Assembly: GCA_003550305.1 (NCBI GenBank)
Contig: QKYT01000293.1
Location: forward strand, 61,965 to 87,083
Direction: 5' to 3'
Length of the DNA stretch: 25,119 nucleotides
Source: Glomus cerebriforme
Taxonomy: Eukaryota; Glomeromycota; Glomeromycetes; Glomerales; Glomeraceae
In this document: positions 1-9,783 of the stretch, piece by piece
Layout of the letters: the number at the start of each line of letters is the position of its first letter
Numbering within the stretch: position 1 is the stretch's first letter
Program-made: the position numbers and the translations under genes
The notes under the pieces: generated by a model
Seen by the model: the letters and a program-made list of their open reading frames with translations, nothing else
What the model was told of the DNA's origin: nothing
Database searches by the model: none

Positions 1-201
1 TAAACTATTCATTGCTTTATAATAACCATTTTCTGCTGCTTTATAATACCAATAAAAAGATTTTTCTAAATTCTTTTCTGTTCCTTCTCCATTTTTATAG
101 CATATGGCTAAATTATTCATTGCATCTTTATCACCATTTCCTGCTGACTGTTCTAACCAATTAATATCACTTGGGTCATTAATATTAATAGAAGATGACA
201 T
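1..201 (-). CDS. Sel1-repeat protein, N-terminal part (cut by window edge)
   Basis: The first 67 codons of a gene are read on the minus strand from the ATG at 199-201, and the frame stays open to base 1. After a short polar start (MSSSININDPSDINW) come Sel1-like (SLR/TPR-like) helical repeats. The phrase NGDKDAMNNLAICYKNGEGTEK is followed by FYWYYKAAENGYYKAM, matching the family pattern of alanine/leucine helices with a G-x-G turn and a WYxKAA helix. Sel1 repeats are protein-protein interaction scaffolds, and the family is strongly expanded in Rhizophagus, often fused to kinase domains; no kinase part is visible here. An in-frame TAG lies about 16 codons upstream and no ATG lies between, so this ATG is the likely start. 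The C-terminal end lies outside the window, so length and partner domains are unknown. Confidence 0.85.
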   Translation of the reverse strand, partial: MSSSININDPSDINWLEQSAGNGDKDAMNNLAICYKNGEGTEKNLEKSFYWYYKAAENGYYKAMNSL

Positions 202-2680
202 TTCTAGCCTTAAGTAAATAGTTTTTGTATGGAATTTATTTTTTATATCATTCTAAATAATTGATCGTCATTAAGCTGCATGTTGGTTATTCAAAGAAAC
301 CCAATAAGGTTAGATTAAAAATTATTAATATGGTTATGCATATATTGTATCACTAAATAAAAACTGTAAAAAGCAATAAAATATAATAATGACGGCTTCT
401 ATTTTTTTTTAGAAGAATGTTTATGTAATTAGTATTACGATTGTACAAATAATTTTCTAAGCTTGATTATTTTTCTTTTATTATTTATAATTTAACTCAT
501 CCCAAATAATAATAAAAGTTTATTCATATTATTTTACAAATAATTTATCAAACTATGAATTTTGATTGGAAAATGTTAACGCTTGATAGATTTTGAAAAT
601 TGAAATACTAGTGGTAATCAAATTTATTCATAAAATATTGAAGTGGATAGATTTTATGAGTGTATAAAGCAAATTGGATAAGAAATTATATTATTTATAA
701 ATCGCACGATGAATATAACTATGAATCAAATAATAGTTATTTAAATCACATTTAAATACTCAGTCAGTCAGTCTGCAATTAAAGTAAAGAGTTGAAGACA
801 AATTTGTAAGATATATAAATATTTTCTTGTCATTTATCATCATAATTTAATAGTACATGTAGTTTTTGTGTTTTTTATTTTTAGTCACGATAAACCTATT
901 TTTTTTTTATTAAATATGAGTCATAGTGCATATTTTTACGCATCACAATAAACTTATTTTTTATATGAGTTATAGTACATAATTTACAAAAAGTTTTTAT
1001 GGACTTTTTACGGACTTTCACTTTTATAAGTTTATTTCATTTGTTATTAACAAGTTTCATTACTATTATACCCAGTATATCAAGTACGGTACATATTGTA
1101 TGAAAAATTTTTTTTGCGATCATTATATGAGATGACTTTTTACGAAACAAACACCCCCATTTTAACGTGTTTTTTTTTTTTGATAAAATTTTATAAATAC
1201 ATTTATTTTTAATACTCCAACCCCAAAAATCAAGTATGCCCAATATTCTTTCATTTATTCCATCAATTTCATCATGGCAGATTTATGAAAATCTGGAAAA
1301 GTTAAAAGTTAATTATTAAATTTATTAATTAAGCAACCCCTTTTTTTTAATAACCCATTTTTCCAAGTATGAAGATGCGTTATCATTTGCCATTGATTTA
1401 TCCATAATAATTAATTATTATAATACATTTAATATCTTAATAATATATTAATTGAAAAATATCCTTTATTAAATTAATATGTTTGTAAAATTTTCTTGAG
1501 CGAAAATACACAGAATGTGTGGTAAAATCTAGCAGATTAAGCCTACTGTATAAAATACGTTTATGTTTGTATTTTTAAAAGGTCAACAAAATTTTTTTTT
1601 TCGTATATTCAATATTATTATTATTTTATCTTAATCCAAACCCTTTAAAAATTAAAACTTTAGTAAACATCAGTATCAATAAAAAATTTCTAAGAATGAG
1701 AAATTGTTAATTTAAATTTAACATTTTTTTTTTTTTAATTTTATTTAATTTTAATTTGTTTTAAAAATTCGTTATAAATTATTTGCATTTCAGTCGATAA
1801 TTTATTGGGCTTTATGATAATGAAACTCATGAAATTATCCATCCGAATCGTAAAAAAATCAATTTGTAACAGGTAAATTGTAATATTCTAAACCTTTAAT
1901 TATTTTATGTAACTAGAAAACTTTAATTTAATCACTTATATACTTTATATAGTTAATTTGGCGTTTTTTTTTTAATAGTGGCAAGTAAAGACTCTAGATG
2001 AAAAAAAAATCCATAATGATAATAATACTATATATGAAAGTTTACCTTTTCTGAATAACCTTACTATATTCTTGTTCGAATACAAGTGGATTGATTTTTG
2101 AACGATGACATTTATAAAGTTTTTTTAAAAAACTACAAATCATTCCCAAGGTTTATAAATATTATTCTACCAATTTTATTTGTGTTTCGTTTCCCAAAAA
2201 GTACTTTTATTTTTATTTAGTTTAACTTTATTATTATACGGCTTTTCTTGTATAGCCTTATATACTGATCAGCTTTTTGTCAATACAGCAGTTGATACAA
2301 TCTTGTATGTGTAAACTTGCCGTATCATAGATTCGTTCTTTTTGGATTACGTCAAGTGATATAACAAATTATGTATTTAATATTGGCGAAATACTTTGGT
2401 CTACTTATTCCGGGGGGTAAGTTAAAATAAGTGAAATAAAAATTATTTAATCTTTATCCAAAAATAAACATAAGTAAATATTTTTATTACAATATATAGA
2501 GGTACAATTGTAGCACTTGATATTTCTAATAGGAAGAATCTTATAGCAAATATATAAAGTAACGATATGTGTAGTTATACTGTATGTACAAATTTTAAAA
2601 TCCATCTATAGTATAAAAAAAAATAAATAGAAATTAAAAAATAATATATAATTGTGCCAAACATCGTATGGTATTTAATA
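202..2680. other. Intergenic, AT-rich, no recognisable gene
   Basis: This stretch is very AT-rich with many A and T runs and no open frame that resembles a protein family. The longest frame, 68 codons on the minus strand at 1037-1243, is lysine/isoleucine-rich and looks like chance. It contains a small duplication at 885-981, listed separately. The promoter of the Sel1 gene should lie just to the right of 201, but I see no distinctive element there. Confidence 0.6.
885..981. repeat. Short degenerate tandem duplication (two ~40-48 bp units)
   Basis: Unit 1 at about 885-932 begins tcacgataaacctatt and ends gagtcatagtgcata. Unit 2 at about 943-981 begins tcacaataaacttatt and ends gagttatagtacata. 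Apart from a shorter T run in unit 2 the two differ by a handful of substitutions. Function is unknown; replication slippage in AT-rich DNA would explain it. Confidence 0.6.
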
Positions 2681-3412
2681 AATGATGAAAAAGATCAGCT
2701 AAACCTTAATAATTTACCAGAATTTAAAATTTAAGTACATCATTTTTAGATGAAGAAGAAAGATCGCTTTTATTTGCAATCTGAACTGTATTACCTATTC
2801 TATACATATATATATGAGTTCATCTATTATCACCATGTTTAATAAGATAGATCTCAAGATGATAACTCTCATGATAAATTAGGACTTAACAAGATGAATT
2901 AGAAAATGAACCAGTTGATCCACGCCAATTACTCAAATAAAGGTCACAGAAGAAAAATCTACAACAGTGGTGGAATCAATAGATAAAAAATAGGATTTGC
3001 GGCCAGATTTGGTCTTCGTAAGGAATCAAAGGATACTACTACTGTTTACATTAGATATTGGAAAAGATACATACCAAAGATACAACAACAATGAAAAAAA
3101 AACTACAACTACTACTAGTAGTAATATTAGATCCAATATTGATAGTACAATTAAGATAGTACAGTAGAAGAATTTAATAACGGTCAAATATCTCAAATGA
3201 TGATGAAAAAGATGATAATTGACGCAACATGTTACTGTAGTGATGGTAGTGGTGGATTTTTGTACGGAGGATTTCCTTGCCACCGGAGCAGTTGGTGAAG
3301 CAGTAAGATACTTATTACTAGCGAAAGGATGTTATTATTGAAGTGGATAAAAAAAGCTAATTGCTATCTACCGTGATGAAGATAAAGAATACATCGCCAA
3401 ATTAACCAAAAG
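2681..3412 (+). other. Possible decayed coding region, family not recognised
   Basis: Several short stretches read like protein on the plus strand but are split over frames and broken by stops. Examples are an acidic piece around 2680-2730 (NDEKDQLNLNNLPEFK), LDEEERSLLFAI near 2747-2782, and TGAVGEAVRYLLLAKG near 3280-3330 followed after stops by IYRDEDKEYIAKLTK. Base composition is a little less AT-biased than in the flanks. I cannot assign a family. It may be a gene relic, a transposon remnant or chance; no intact gene is present. Confidence 0.25.
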
Positions 3413-3433
3413 TTTTTTTTTTTTTTTTTTTTT
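3413..3433. repeat. 21-nt poly(T) run
   Basis: An uninterrupted run of 21 T residues, the longest homopolymer noticed in the window. Read on the minus strand it is a poly(A) run, so it could be a fossil retroposition tail, but no clear element body adjoins it at 3434 onward. Confidence 0.9.
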
Positions 3434-5169
3434 GCAATAGTAATTTTTTATACAAATAAATAATGATTAAAAAATTTGTAAAAAGAAATAATTATAAAAA
3501 ACTGAAAAGAATATTAACTCTTGTAATAGAATTTATCATTGTTGATTTTGAATGGTGGGATGAGCACCTCTAACTAAGGATGTTCGAGATTATGAATTTT
3601 GAGATTGACTTTTTAATATTTTTAGGATTGTTTTAGGATTGTAATCTTGTCAGGATATTGGAAATTGATTGTCAGGATACCATTCTCAGTTTCAGGATTT
3701 ATACAGAATCCGTTATAAATAAACCGATAAAAATTTTCTTATAGTCCAATATGAGCATAATTTTTCTTTAAATTGTCGAGTGTGAGTAGTTGATCATGCT
3801 ACATCGCGTGATTTTTTTTAAAAAAAAGTATTTTTGCGTTAATCGGTCAAAATATATATAGTATAACGCCATGACAGTAATATAAATAACGAGATAAAAT
3901 AATTCTTTTGAAAATACAAATATTTATTTATTTATTTGAAACGCCAAGTTATCAATTTGTATTAAAAGAATTTTTTAAAAAATTTTTTTTTATTTGATTT
4001 AAATGCATTAACAAGAGCATCTTAATTAAATGTCATCAATTTTGTTTAATAAAACTGATTCATTATTTCAGCAAAACAACAATAATGTAATAATAATCAT
4101 TCCATTATGCTCCTAAATATTCTGAGAAAATATTCTAATTTTAAATGAAAATTACTTAGAGAATTGATTCTGTATGTTTCATATTTATAATTGGGTCGAG
4201 TTAAAAATTTAATATGAAACTAAGTAGGAACGTTTTTTAAATTTTTATTAAAAATGTCCTTGTTAAAATTCGTATAAAACTTTAAATAAAAATTTTTTAT
4301 TAACGAAGATTGATGACTCTTCAACATTGGCATGGAAAAAAAAAATTGAATTCAGTTTAAAGGTTCCGATCTTTTGGACCAATTAAAGATCGGTTCAAGA
4401 CCATTTTATTAAATCGTTCGATCCATTCTACTAGAATTCAAAAATCTTTAAATTCTTTCAAAAAAAGCGGATGAACTTTTTTGATTATCCAAATTCCCTA
4501 AAAATCCTTGAATAGGTTTACTACAAGATGACAGAGAAATTGTAGAAGAATTATGAAGGATAATAATTATAAAATAGTATAGATGTGTCTTGGTCTGTCG
4601 TATATTCCCTTACAATTTTTAACTTGTGATATAAATTATTTCATGCGCTGTTTTTATTATTATTATTTTTTTTTTTTTAACTTGAAAATAGAAAATTCTC
4701 AAAAAGTCGGATTTTTTATGAAGCAACCAATTAACGTAAATTACTTAATATTATGACTTAAATACGAAAAAAATGGACGAAAAATTTTTTCTTTTAAAAA
4801 GTAAATAAAATAACGATAATAAACTCCATATTTTTACATGTTAAAATAAAACCTTTCCTTTCGTCATAACATAAAAGGAAAGAAAAAACCAGAATCATGC
4901 CCGCCAAAGTGTCAAAAATTGTGTTGTGTCCATGAATGCTCCGAAACATTAATATTAACGAGATTACACGTGGATAAATTTGGACCCGACAAAAGATTAT
5001 ATAAAAAGCATTTGTACCCATAGACACTACTATCGAAACTCTCATAAAAGAATTCATCACAGACAAAGAAAATTACAGGCAATATCATTAATTTCTTTTT
5101 CAAAAAAAAATCAGAAGTCAAATTTTTATTATATGAAATGTAAAAATTACATATCAATAGAATTTGAAA
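3434..5169. other. Intergenic, AT-rich, no recognisable gene
   Basis: No supported gene. Overlapping frames of 65-90 codons at 4794-5177 on both strands have no family character and look random. The notable local structure is a small inverted repeat at 4366-4393, listed separately. Confidence 0.6.
4366..4393. repeat. Small inverted repeat (9-bp arms)
   Basis: ccgatcttt at 4366-4374 is the exact reverse complement of aaagatcgg at 4385-4393, with a 10-nt loop. It sits in a short stretch with several gatc/gacc words (about 4360-4425). It could form a cruciform or RNA hairpin. No gene adjoins it, so function is unknown. Confidence 0.6.
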
Positions 5170-5390
5170 ATACATGATCTATTAATACAGACAAACGGCG
5201 TTGTGTCGCAGTTCTCTGGATTCGAACAAACCCATTCTAGCATTAACCAACCATATATGTACCATCCCCTCCCTAGACATTAATAAACTATATAATATAT
5301 ACAATATATAAAAAAAAAAATAAAAATATTTTAAAACAAACCACGGACAAGAACTATTTTTGTAATAATTACAAATCGAAGTTACTAAGT
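5170..5390 (-). repeat. Interspersed repeat, copy A (possible Pol III-derived)
   Basis: This ~220-bp unit is clearly related to the unit at 5471-5659. Shared blocks, in order, are atacatg..ctattaataca, aaacccattc(t/a)agcattaaccaacca, ccctccctagacattaataaactat and gtaataattacaaat. On the minus strand it contains TGTTCGAATCC (5228-5218), one base from the Pol III B-box consensus GGTTCGANTCC. TGGTTGGTTAATGC (5253-5240), reminiscent of a tRNA D-arm, lies only about 11 nt upstream of it. That spacing is too short for a normal tRNA promoter, so SINE status is a guess. The repeat relationship itself is directly visible. Confidence 0.55.
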
Positions 5391-5470
5391 TTTATGTAAA
5401 GATGCTGTATTAACAGTATCTACAATATCTGATCATTATACCAGAATACCTAATACACTCACATTTAAAG

Positions 5471-5659
5471 ATACATGGCCTATTAATACATGAGAGGCCC
5501 TAATTTGGGCGCTTCACTGGGACTTCAAACCCATTCAAGCATTAACCAACCATATTTACCATCGCCTCCCTAAACACTAATAAACTATATTTATAAAAAT
5601 CTTATAAAACAACCACGAAGTTAAACATGTAATAATTACAGATTGAAGGTACTAATTGC
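5471..5659 (-). repeat. Interspersed repeat, copy B
   Basis: Second copy of the unit at 5170-5390, in the same orientation, about 80 bp further on and shortened by small deletions in the AT-rich middle. The D-arm-like TGGTTGGTTAATGC on the minus strand (5552-5539) is perfectly conserved, whereas the B-box-like part has drifted (GGGTTTGAAGTCCC, 5532-5519). A GCCC/GGGC mini-stem lies in the segment 5495-5511. Two nearby copies suggest a tandem duplication or a repeated insertion. Confidence 0.55.
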
Positions 5660-6619
5660 TTCTACTACCACCTCACAACTTGACTTTCTTTCTTAACTCA
5701 TCGTTTTTCATTATTCTAATTAAACTTTCAAAAGGTCAGCTATTCCGGTAATTTGCGTTGTTATATTGTTGATTTTAAGTTTGAAGATTGATACACTTTC
5801 ACGCAAATTATTCAAATATAGAAAAGTCATTTTCTATAGAGAAGAATATAAGTTTTTTTGTTTCCCCGAAATTAAGATTGAAAGATTAAGCATAATTTTG
5901 AATAAGCAGGTGATTCAGAATAGGTGACAATCCAAGAATGTTTTTTGAATTTGATAAGAATAATAGTAGACAACTAATCCAATAGCTTGATTGTTGCAAA
6001 CGTGGTACTATACCCTTAAGGCGAACAAAATCTAGGATAATATCTTTTAACGAATTTAATCACGTTCTAATATTTTGGCCGTCAACCTTGATGACGTTAA
6101 GAAAGCTTTCGACATAAAGTCCTGAGTATCCGTTGCAATCCCCAATCTTAATCGTTACGCCTACCAGAGGCTATAAAATTAGGTTTTGTGATATTTTTTT
6201 TTTTTAAGAAGCAACTAACGAAAATAATTTGTCCAAATGTCATTTTTTGAAAAAAAAGCGACTTTATATAAATGGTAGATATCGGGTTCCCGGGTAAACA
6301 CAGTTTATTGAATTTTTTTTTTTCACATGTTTATCGCTTTCTATCTTTAAACCATGTGAATTGGCTAAAAAAATTTTGATTATTTTTACCTTTTCTGAAT
6401 AATCGGCAGTTATCAAATACTGCATCTTCGTCTTATTGTGTTCTATAATTTACACATAAATGGATATTGATTTGCAAGCCTTGGCGTAATCGTCTCACCC
6501 AAAACTTAAAATTTTGTTATAATAACGGATAAGCAATAGTTCCTGAATCACATGACCATTCGGTATATATAATTTGGCTGGTTGTATAACCAGTTTGTAA
6601 AATAAAACTTTAATTGAGA
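5660..6619. other. Intergenic upstream of the F-box/PP2-like gene
   Basis: No intact gene. The segment about 5950-6180 is less AT-rich and on the minus strand reads as protein-like pieces in shifting frames, for example LKDIILDFVRLKGIVPRLQQ, interrupted by stops. I do not recognise a family. The promoter of the gene starting at 6620 must lie in the right-hand part; no TATA box or other element stands out. Confidence 0.4.
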
Positions 6620-7940
6620 ATGTCGGGCATCTTTTCCAAAATTCCAAATGAAATTGTAGTCAAAATCTTTTGTTTTTTACCTGCTAAAGATCTTTGTTCC
6701 GTTTCTTTGGTATATTAGGAATGCTATTACTAACATGTATCGCCTATCACTATTATTGATAACATAATTTTTACCTCTTCTCTTTATTGATCGCAGGTTA
6801 ACAAAAACCTTTGGTCCGTTACCCAAGATGACTACGTTTGGCAGTCAGCCTGTGATAATCAATTTCCTGCAGATTATGTATCTCAAGAACTAAAGAAAAT
6901 GATCAATGAAGAACCTATATCGGAAGGATGTAACAGTGATGAACAGCAGGTGGTAAACAAAACGAATGGAAAAAAACTTTTTAAGCGACTGCGTAAGTTA
7001 TCATGTTAATCTATCTATCTATATTTTTTTTACAATTAATTAATATATTCATCTACAGACAGACATATTAGTTTTATTGCCAAAGAACGAGGCGTCGTTT
7101 GGTTAGATTGTCAGGAAAGGGGTGGAAATTATCATCATTGGAAAACTCTTGAAGATTCGCAGAGGTAGTAAGCCTTCATATTTAAGTATCATCATATTTT
7201 TTTCTATTTACTTAATTTTTTTTTTTTATATTTGCAAATAGCGAATTTGGAAAAGTTGTGTTTTTGGAACATGTTTGGTGGTTTGATGTGTGCACGAATC
7301 CTTTTTTAACTCGTTATATTTCTAATGCAGTCATGATCGTTCTAAAAAAAATTTTTTTAAGGTTTTTTCAACTCTAAAAGCCGTTGCGCCTGGTACTTAT
7401 TACGTTGTATGGCGATTAAAAGTTAAATTACGTCAAATTTCTCTTCATGATCTAAACTTTTACACAACTGTCGTCGAAAAAGTATGTATAAATAATAACA
7501 TTCTCATTCACATTGATATATCAAATAATGTAATAATTTTTACGACCCATATAATTATATAAATAGATTGAAGATAGTAATGAAGAGACAATCATTCATG
7601 AATACAATCATATTCCACAACGTATAATGTTTACAAATATTTCCAGAAAAAATGACTGGGTTGAATATCGTTTACCTTATAAATTAGTTGTACCTGAACG
7701 AGAAGTGATTAATGGTAAATTATTATATCATAATGTTCATATTAAAATTTATAACTATGATGGTTTTTTAAAATCTGGATTGGTAAGTTTATTGTTAAAT
7801 TGATTGGAGTGGTTAAATATTTTTTTACATTATTAATTTTTTTTTTCTTTACTGGTATTCATCTTTTAAAAAAGTGGATTGATTATGTTAGATTGAGAGA
7901 ATGTGATGGAAGTAGAGTTTATGAGCAGTTCGAGAGCTGA
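6620..7940 (+). CDS. F-box protein with C-terminal PP2-like (lectin-type) domain
   Basis: I assembled this gene from seven exons: 6620-6709, 6797-6992, 7059-7164, 7242-7287, 7362-7481, 7567-7782 and 7875-7940, with phases that fit throughout, giving 279 aa. Residues 4-47 form a canonical F-box (IFSKIPNEIVVKIFCFLP, then DLCSVSLVNKNLWSV) that would bind Skp1 in an SCF ubiquitin ligase. Residues from about 96 resemble the plant phloem-protein-2 (PP2) fold: the WWFD motif at 143-146, PGTYYVVWRLK, RKNDWVEYRLP and a closing GLWIDYVRLRE. F-box/PP2 proteins are thought to select substrates, some of them glycoproteins. Other exons use good donors (GTATAT, GTAAGT, GTATGT), but the join 7287/7362 relies on a weak GTGTGC donor. 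Without that splice the frame hits a stop, and with it a few residues usual between the tryptophan pair and the next strand appear missing. The gene may therefore carry a lesion or use a different splice there. Confidence 0.75.
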
Positions 7941-8029
7941 ATCTAGTACAAGCGGATGCAAGAGGTTGCGTAAAAATATCATAATTTCTGGATATTTGCT
8001 AGTAATTTGATTTCATCCATTATTTATCA

Positions 8030-8035
8030 AATAAA
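8030..8035 (+). terminator. Candidate poly(A) signal AATAAA
   Basis: AATAAA lies 90 nt past the stop codon of the F-box/PP2-like gene. The hexamer is common by chance in such AT-rich DNA, so this rests on position only. Confidence 0.35.
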
Positions 8036-8178
8036 AATAAGATTTCTTTTGTTTAACCATGAAATGAACTAAGTCATTACGTATAAATTTTCCGTGTAAT
8101 ACCAAAATCGTTTAACAAATAAAGCACTTTAACGCAACATATATCATGCGCCATGTGATTTAAAAAATTTAGTATTGA

Positions 8179-8207
8179 CTAGCCGTAGCCCGCTGCAAAG
8201 CAGCGGG
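8179..8207 (-). mobile_element. Candidate Helitron 3' terminus (hairpin + CTAG)
   Basis: On the plus strand cccgctgc (8189-8196) and gcagcggg (8200-8207) form a perfect 8-bp, very GC-rich stem with an AAA loop, striking in this AT-rich window. Read on the minus strand, the hairpin is followed by six bases (ctacgg), then CTAG (8182-8179), then T. That is the Helitron 3'-end layout: a short GC hairpin, a small gap, CTRR, and insertion before a T host base. The element body would then extend to the right, toward higher coordinates. The word tagcccgctg recurs at 8286-8295. I could not find the 5' TC end, and no RepHel protein is encoded nearby, so it would be a non-autonomous or truncated copy. 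Confidence 0.5.
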
Positions 8208-9783
8208 ATATATTAATATGTATTGAAAAGCAAAGCAGTAAAAAAGTTTTAAAAAAAATTTGAAGCTACTTACCCGCAATAGGAATAGCCCGCTGAACCT
8301 AAGAAAATAGATTTATATTAGTAATTAATCCTAGATCTGCCGATTATGTAATTGCCAAGACCTATTATCTCAAGCTAACAAAAAAGTGGCGCGTGATTTG
8401 TCCATCAGTGATTTGCTGTTCCATAATTTTACAAAATTATTTATCAGGGTAATCTAAACCTCTACAGATCGGCATGAATTTTTTTAGTAGGTAGTTGACC
8501 ATTCATTGCAATATTATGTAAATAAGTTCACTATTTTTTTTTTGTTTTTATCATCATTGCGGTATTTTTGCATGGAGCCGTGACAAACATCAAATATTAA
8601 TTTTTTTTTTGAAAATTGACAAATCAATAGCCTAAATTATTCTAAATCAGAAATTAATTCTAATATATTTTTTAAAAAATTTGTGATTGTAACTTTTACA
8701 TTAAAATAAATTTTTGAACATTCATTTTTACCACATTAAAATTCATCTTTATATCGCGTATATTATACAAATTTCACGTGATTTTCATCTATAAGTCTAT
8801 AACTTCTCCGGCGTAACCACCAAAAAATTTATAGAGTAGCGTATATTATATAGTATAGTTTTTTTTTAATTATGCTGATGTAACTTTCCTATACCGCTGT
8901 ACTACGATAAAAAAAAATAAAAATAAAATAACCACCAAAAAAATCGCGAAAATTGGCCAGCATTACAATGATTGATATTTTAAAAAATTATGTTATCTAG
9001 TACGTGGCCGCAGTCTTTTATGGTCTTCGACAAAAGGTGGCTTGTTGACGTAAATATTTCGCAAAAATTTTTTGACTTTATACGTAACAATTGTTAAAAT
9101 TAGAATCTTTTCGCGTTTGTAACACAAATAAAGTTTTGTTAAAGGATATCTGTTATTGTTAACATTGGGAATTTTAGTACTTTAGAGGTAGGTATGCAGT
9201 TATATTTAATCCAATCTTGATTATTTTGATTACTTTGGCTTATATTCCTAATTTTCTTAAGCGTATTAAGTCTTCTGTATTCAGCAATATTATTTTAAAA
9301 CCCAAAAGTAGATCGAGTGCGCGGTTGCGCCCACGGCACCCTTATTTTAGAATGGTAGCAAATAGCACCTTCACACAAAAAGGAAAAACTGAATTTCCGT
9401 TAAAGTTTAAAAACTCGTGTAACCATATCCCCGAGTGGTAAATGCCGATATTTCTTTTGTATAACAGTATTACAAATACATTATCACAGAAGACCAGCTT
9501 AAGATTATTTCTCAATCGCCAGACCTTTAATCCGATCAAATTCCTTATGAAAACATATTGACCTAAAGGAAAGGAAATTGGCGGGAAATTGTCCGGATAA
9601 CGACCGGATAACATCCGAAATTGTTTCTAAACGTTCAATAATTTCTGCCATTTTCCGACTATTTTAGACATCAAGGATTACAAAAATTATCTTATTAACT
9701 ATACTAGGATCCTTACTATATTTCGTGTAACAATGCTGTGAAGATCAGTCAGCGCGTGAATTGAGAAAAGCCATATATATTGT
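8208..9783. other. Gene-free stretch, possibly mobile-element derived
   Basis: No intact gene of a known family. The left part may be the body of the candidate Helitron. A perfect palindrome ataatttt-ac-aaaattat lies at 8423-8440. The words GCGTGATTT (8391) and CACGTGATTT (8775) recur. Around 9290-9660 the DNA is richer in GC; frames of 74 codons (plus, 9217-9441) and 48 codons (minus, 9651-9505, beginning MAEIIERLETISDVI) are open there, but I recognise neither. The repeated word ccggataac occurs twice near 9592-9610. The P450 promoter should lie in the last few hundred bases; ccatatatattg just before 9784 could be TATA-like. Confidence 0.4.

Noticed and set aside
1037..1243. 68-codon frame on the minus strand
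   Set aside because: Lys/Ile-rich translation driven by T and A runs, no family resemblance, no gene context.
3026..3283. 85-codon minus frame with hydrophobic runs
   Set aside because: The residues come from ACT/GTT/GTA-type simple repeats on the opposite strand; no ATG start (begins at a non-ATG codon) and no domain.
4794..5177. Three overlapping frames on both strands
   Set aside because: None shows domain character; overlapping open frames of this size are expected by chance.
9342..9614. 90-codon minus frame starting MLSGRYPDNFPP
   Set aside because: Begins at a non-ATG codon and resembles no family I know; kept only as part of the GC-richer island note.
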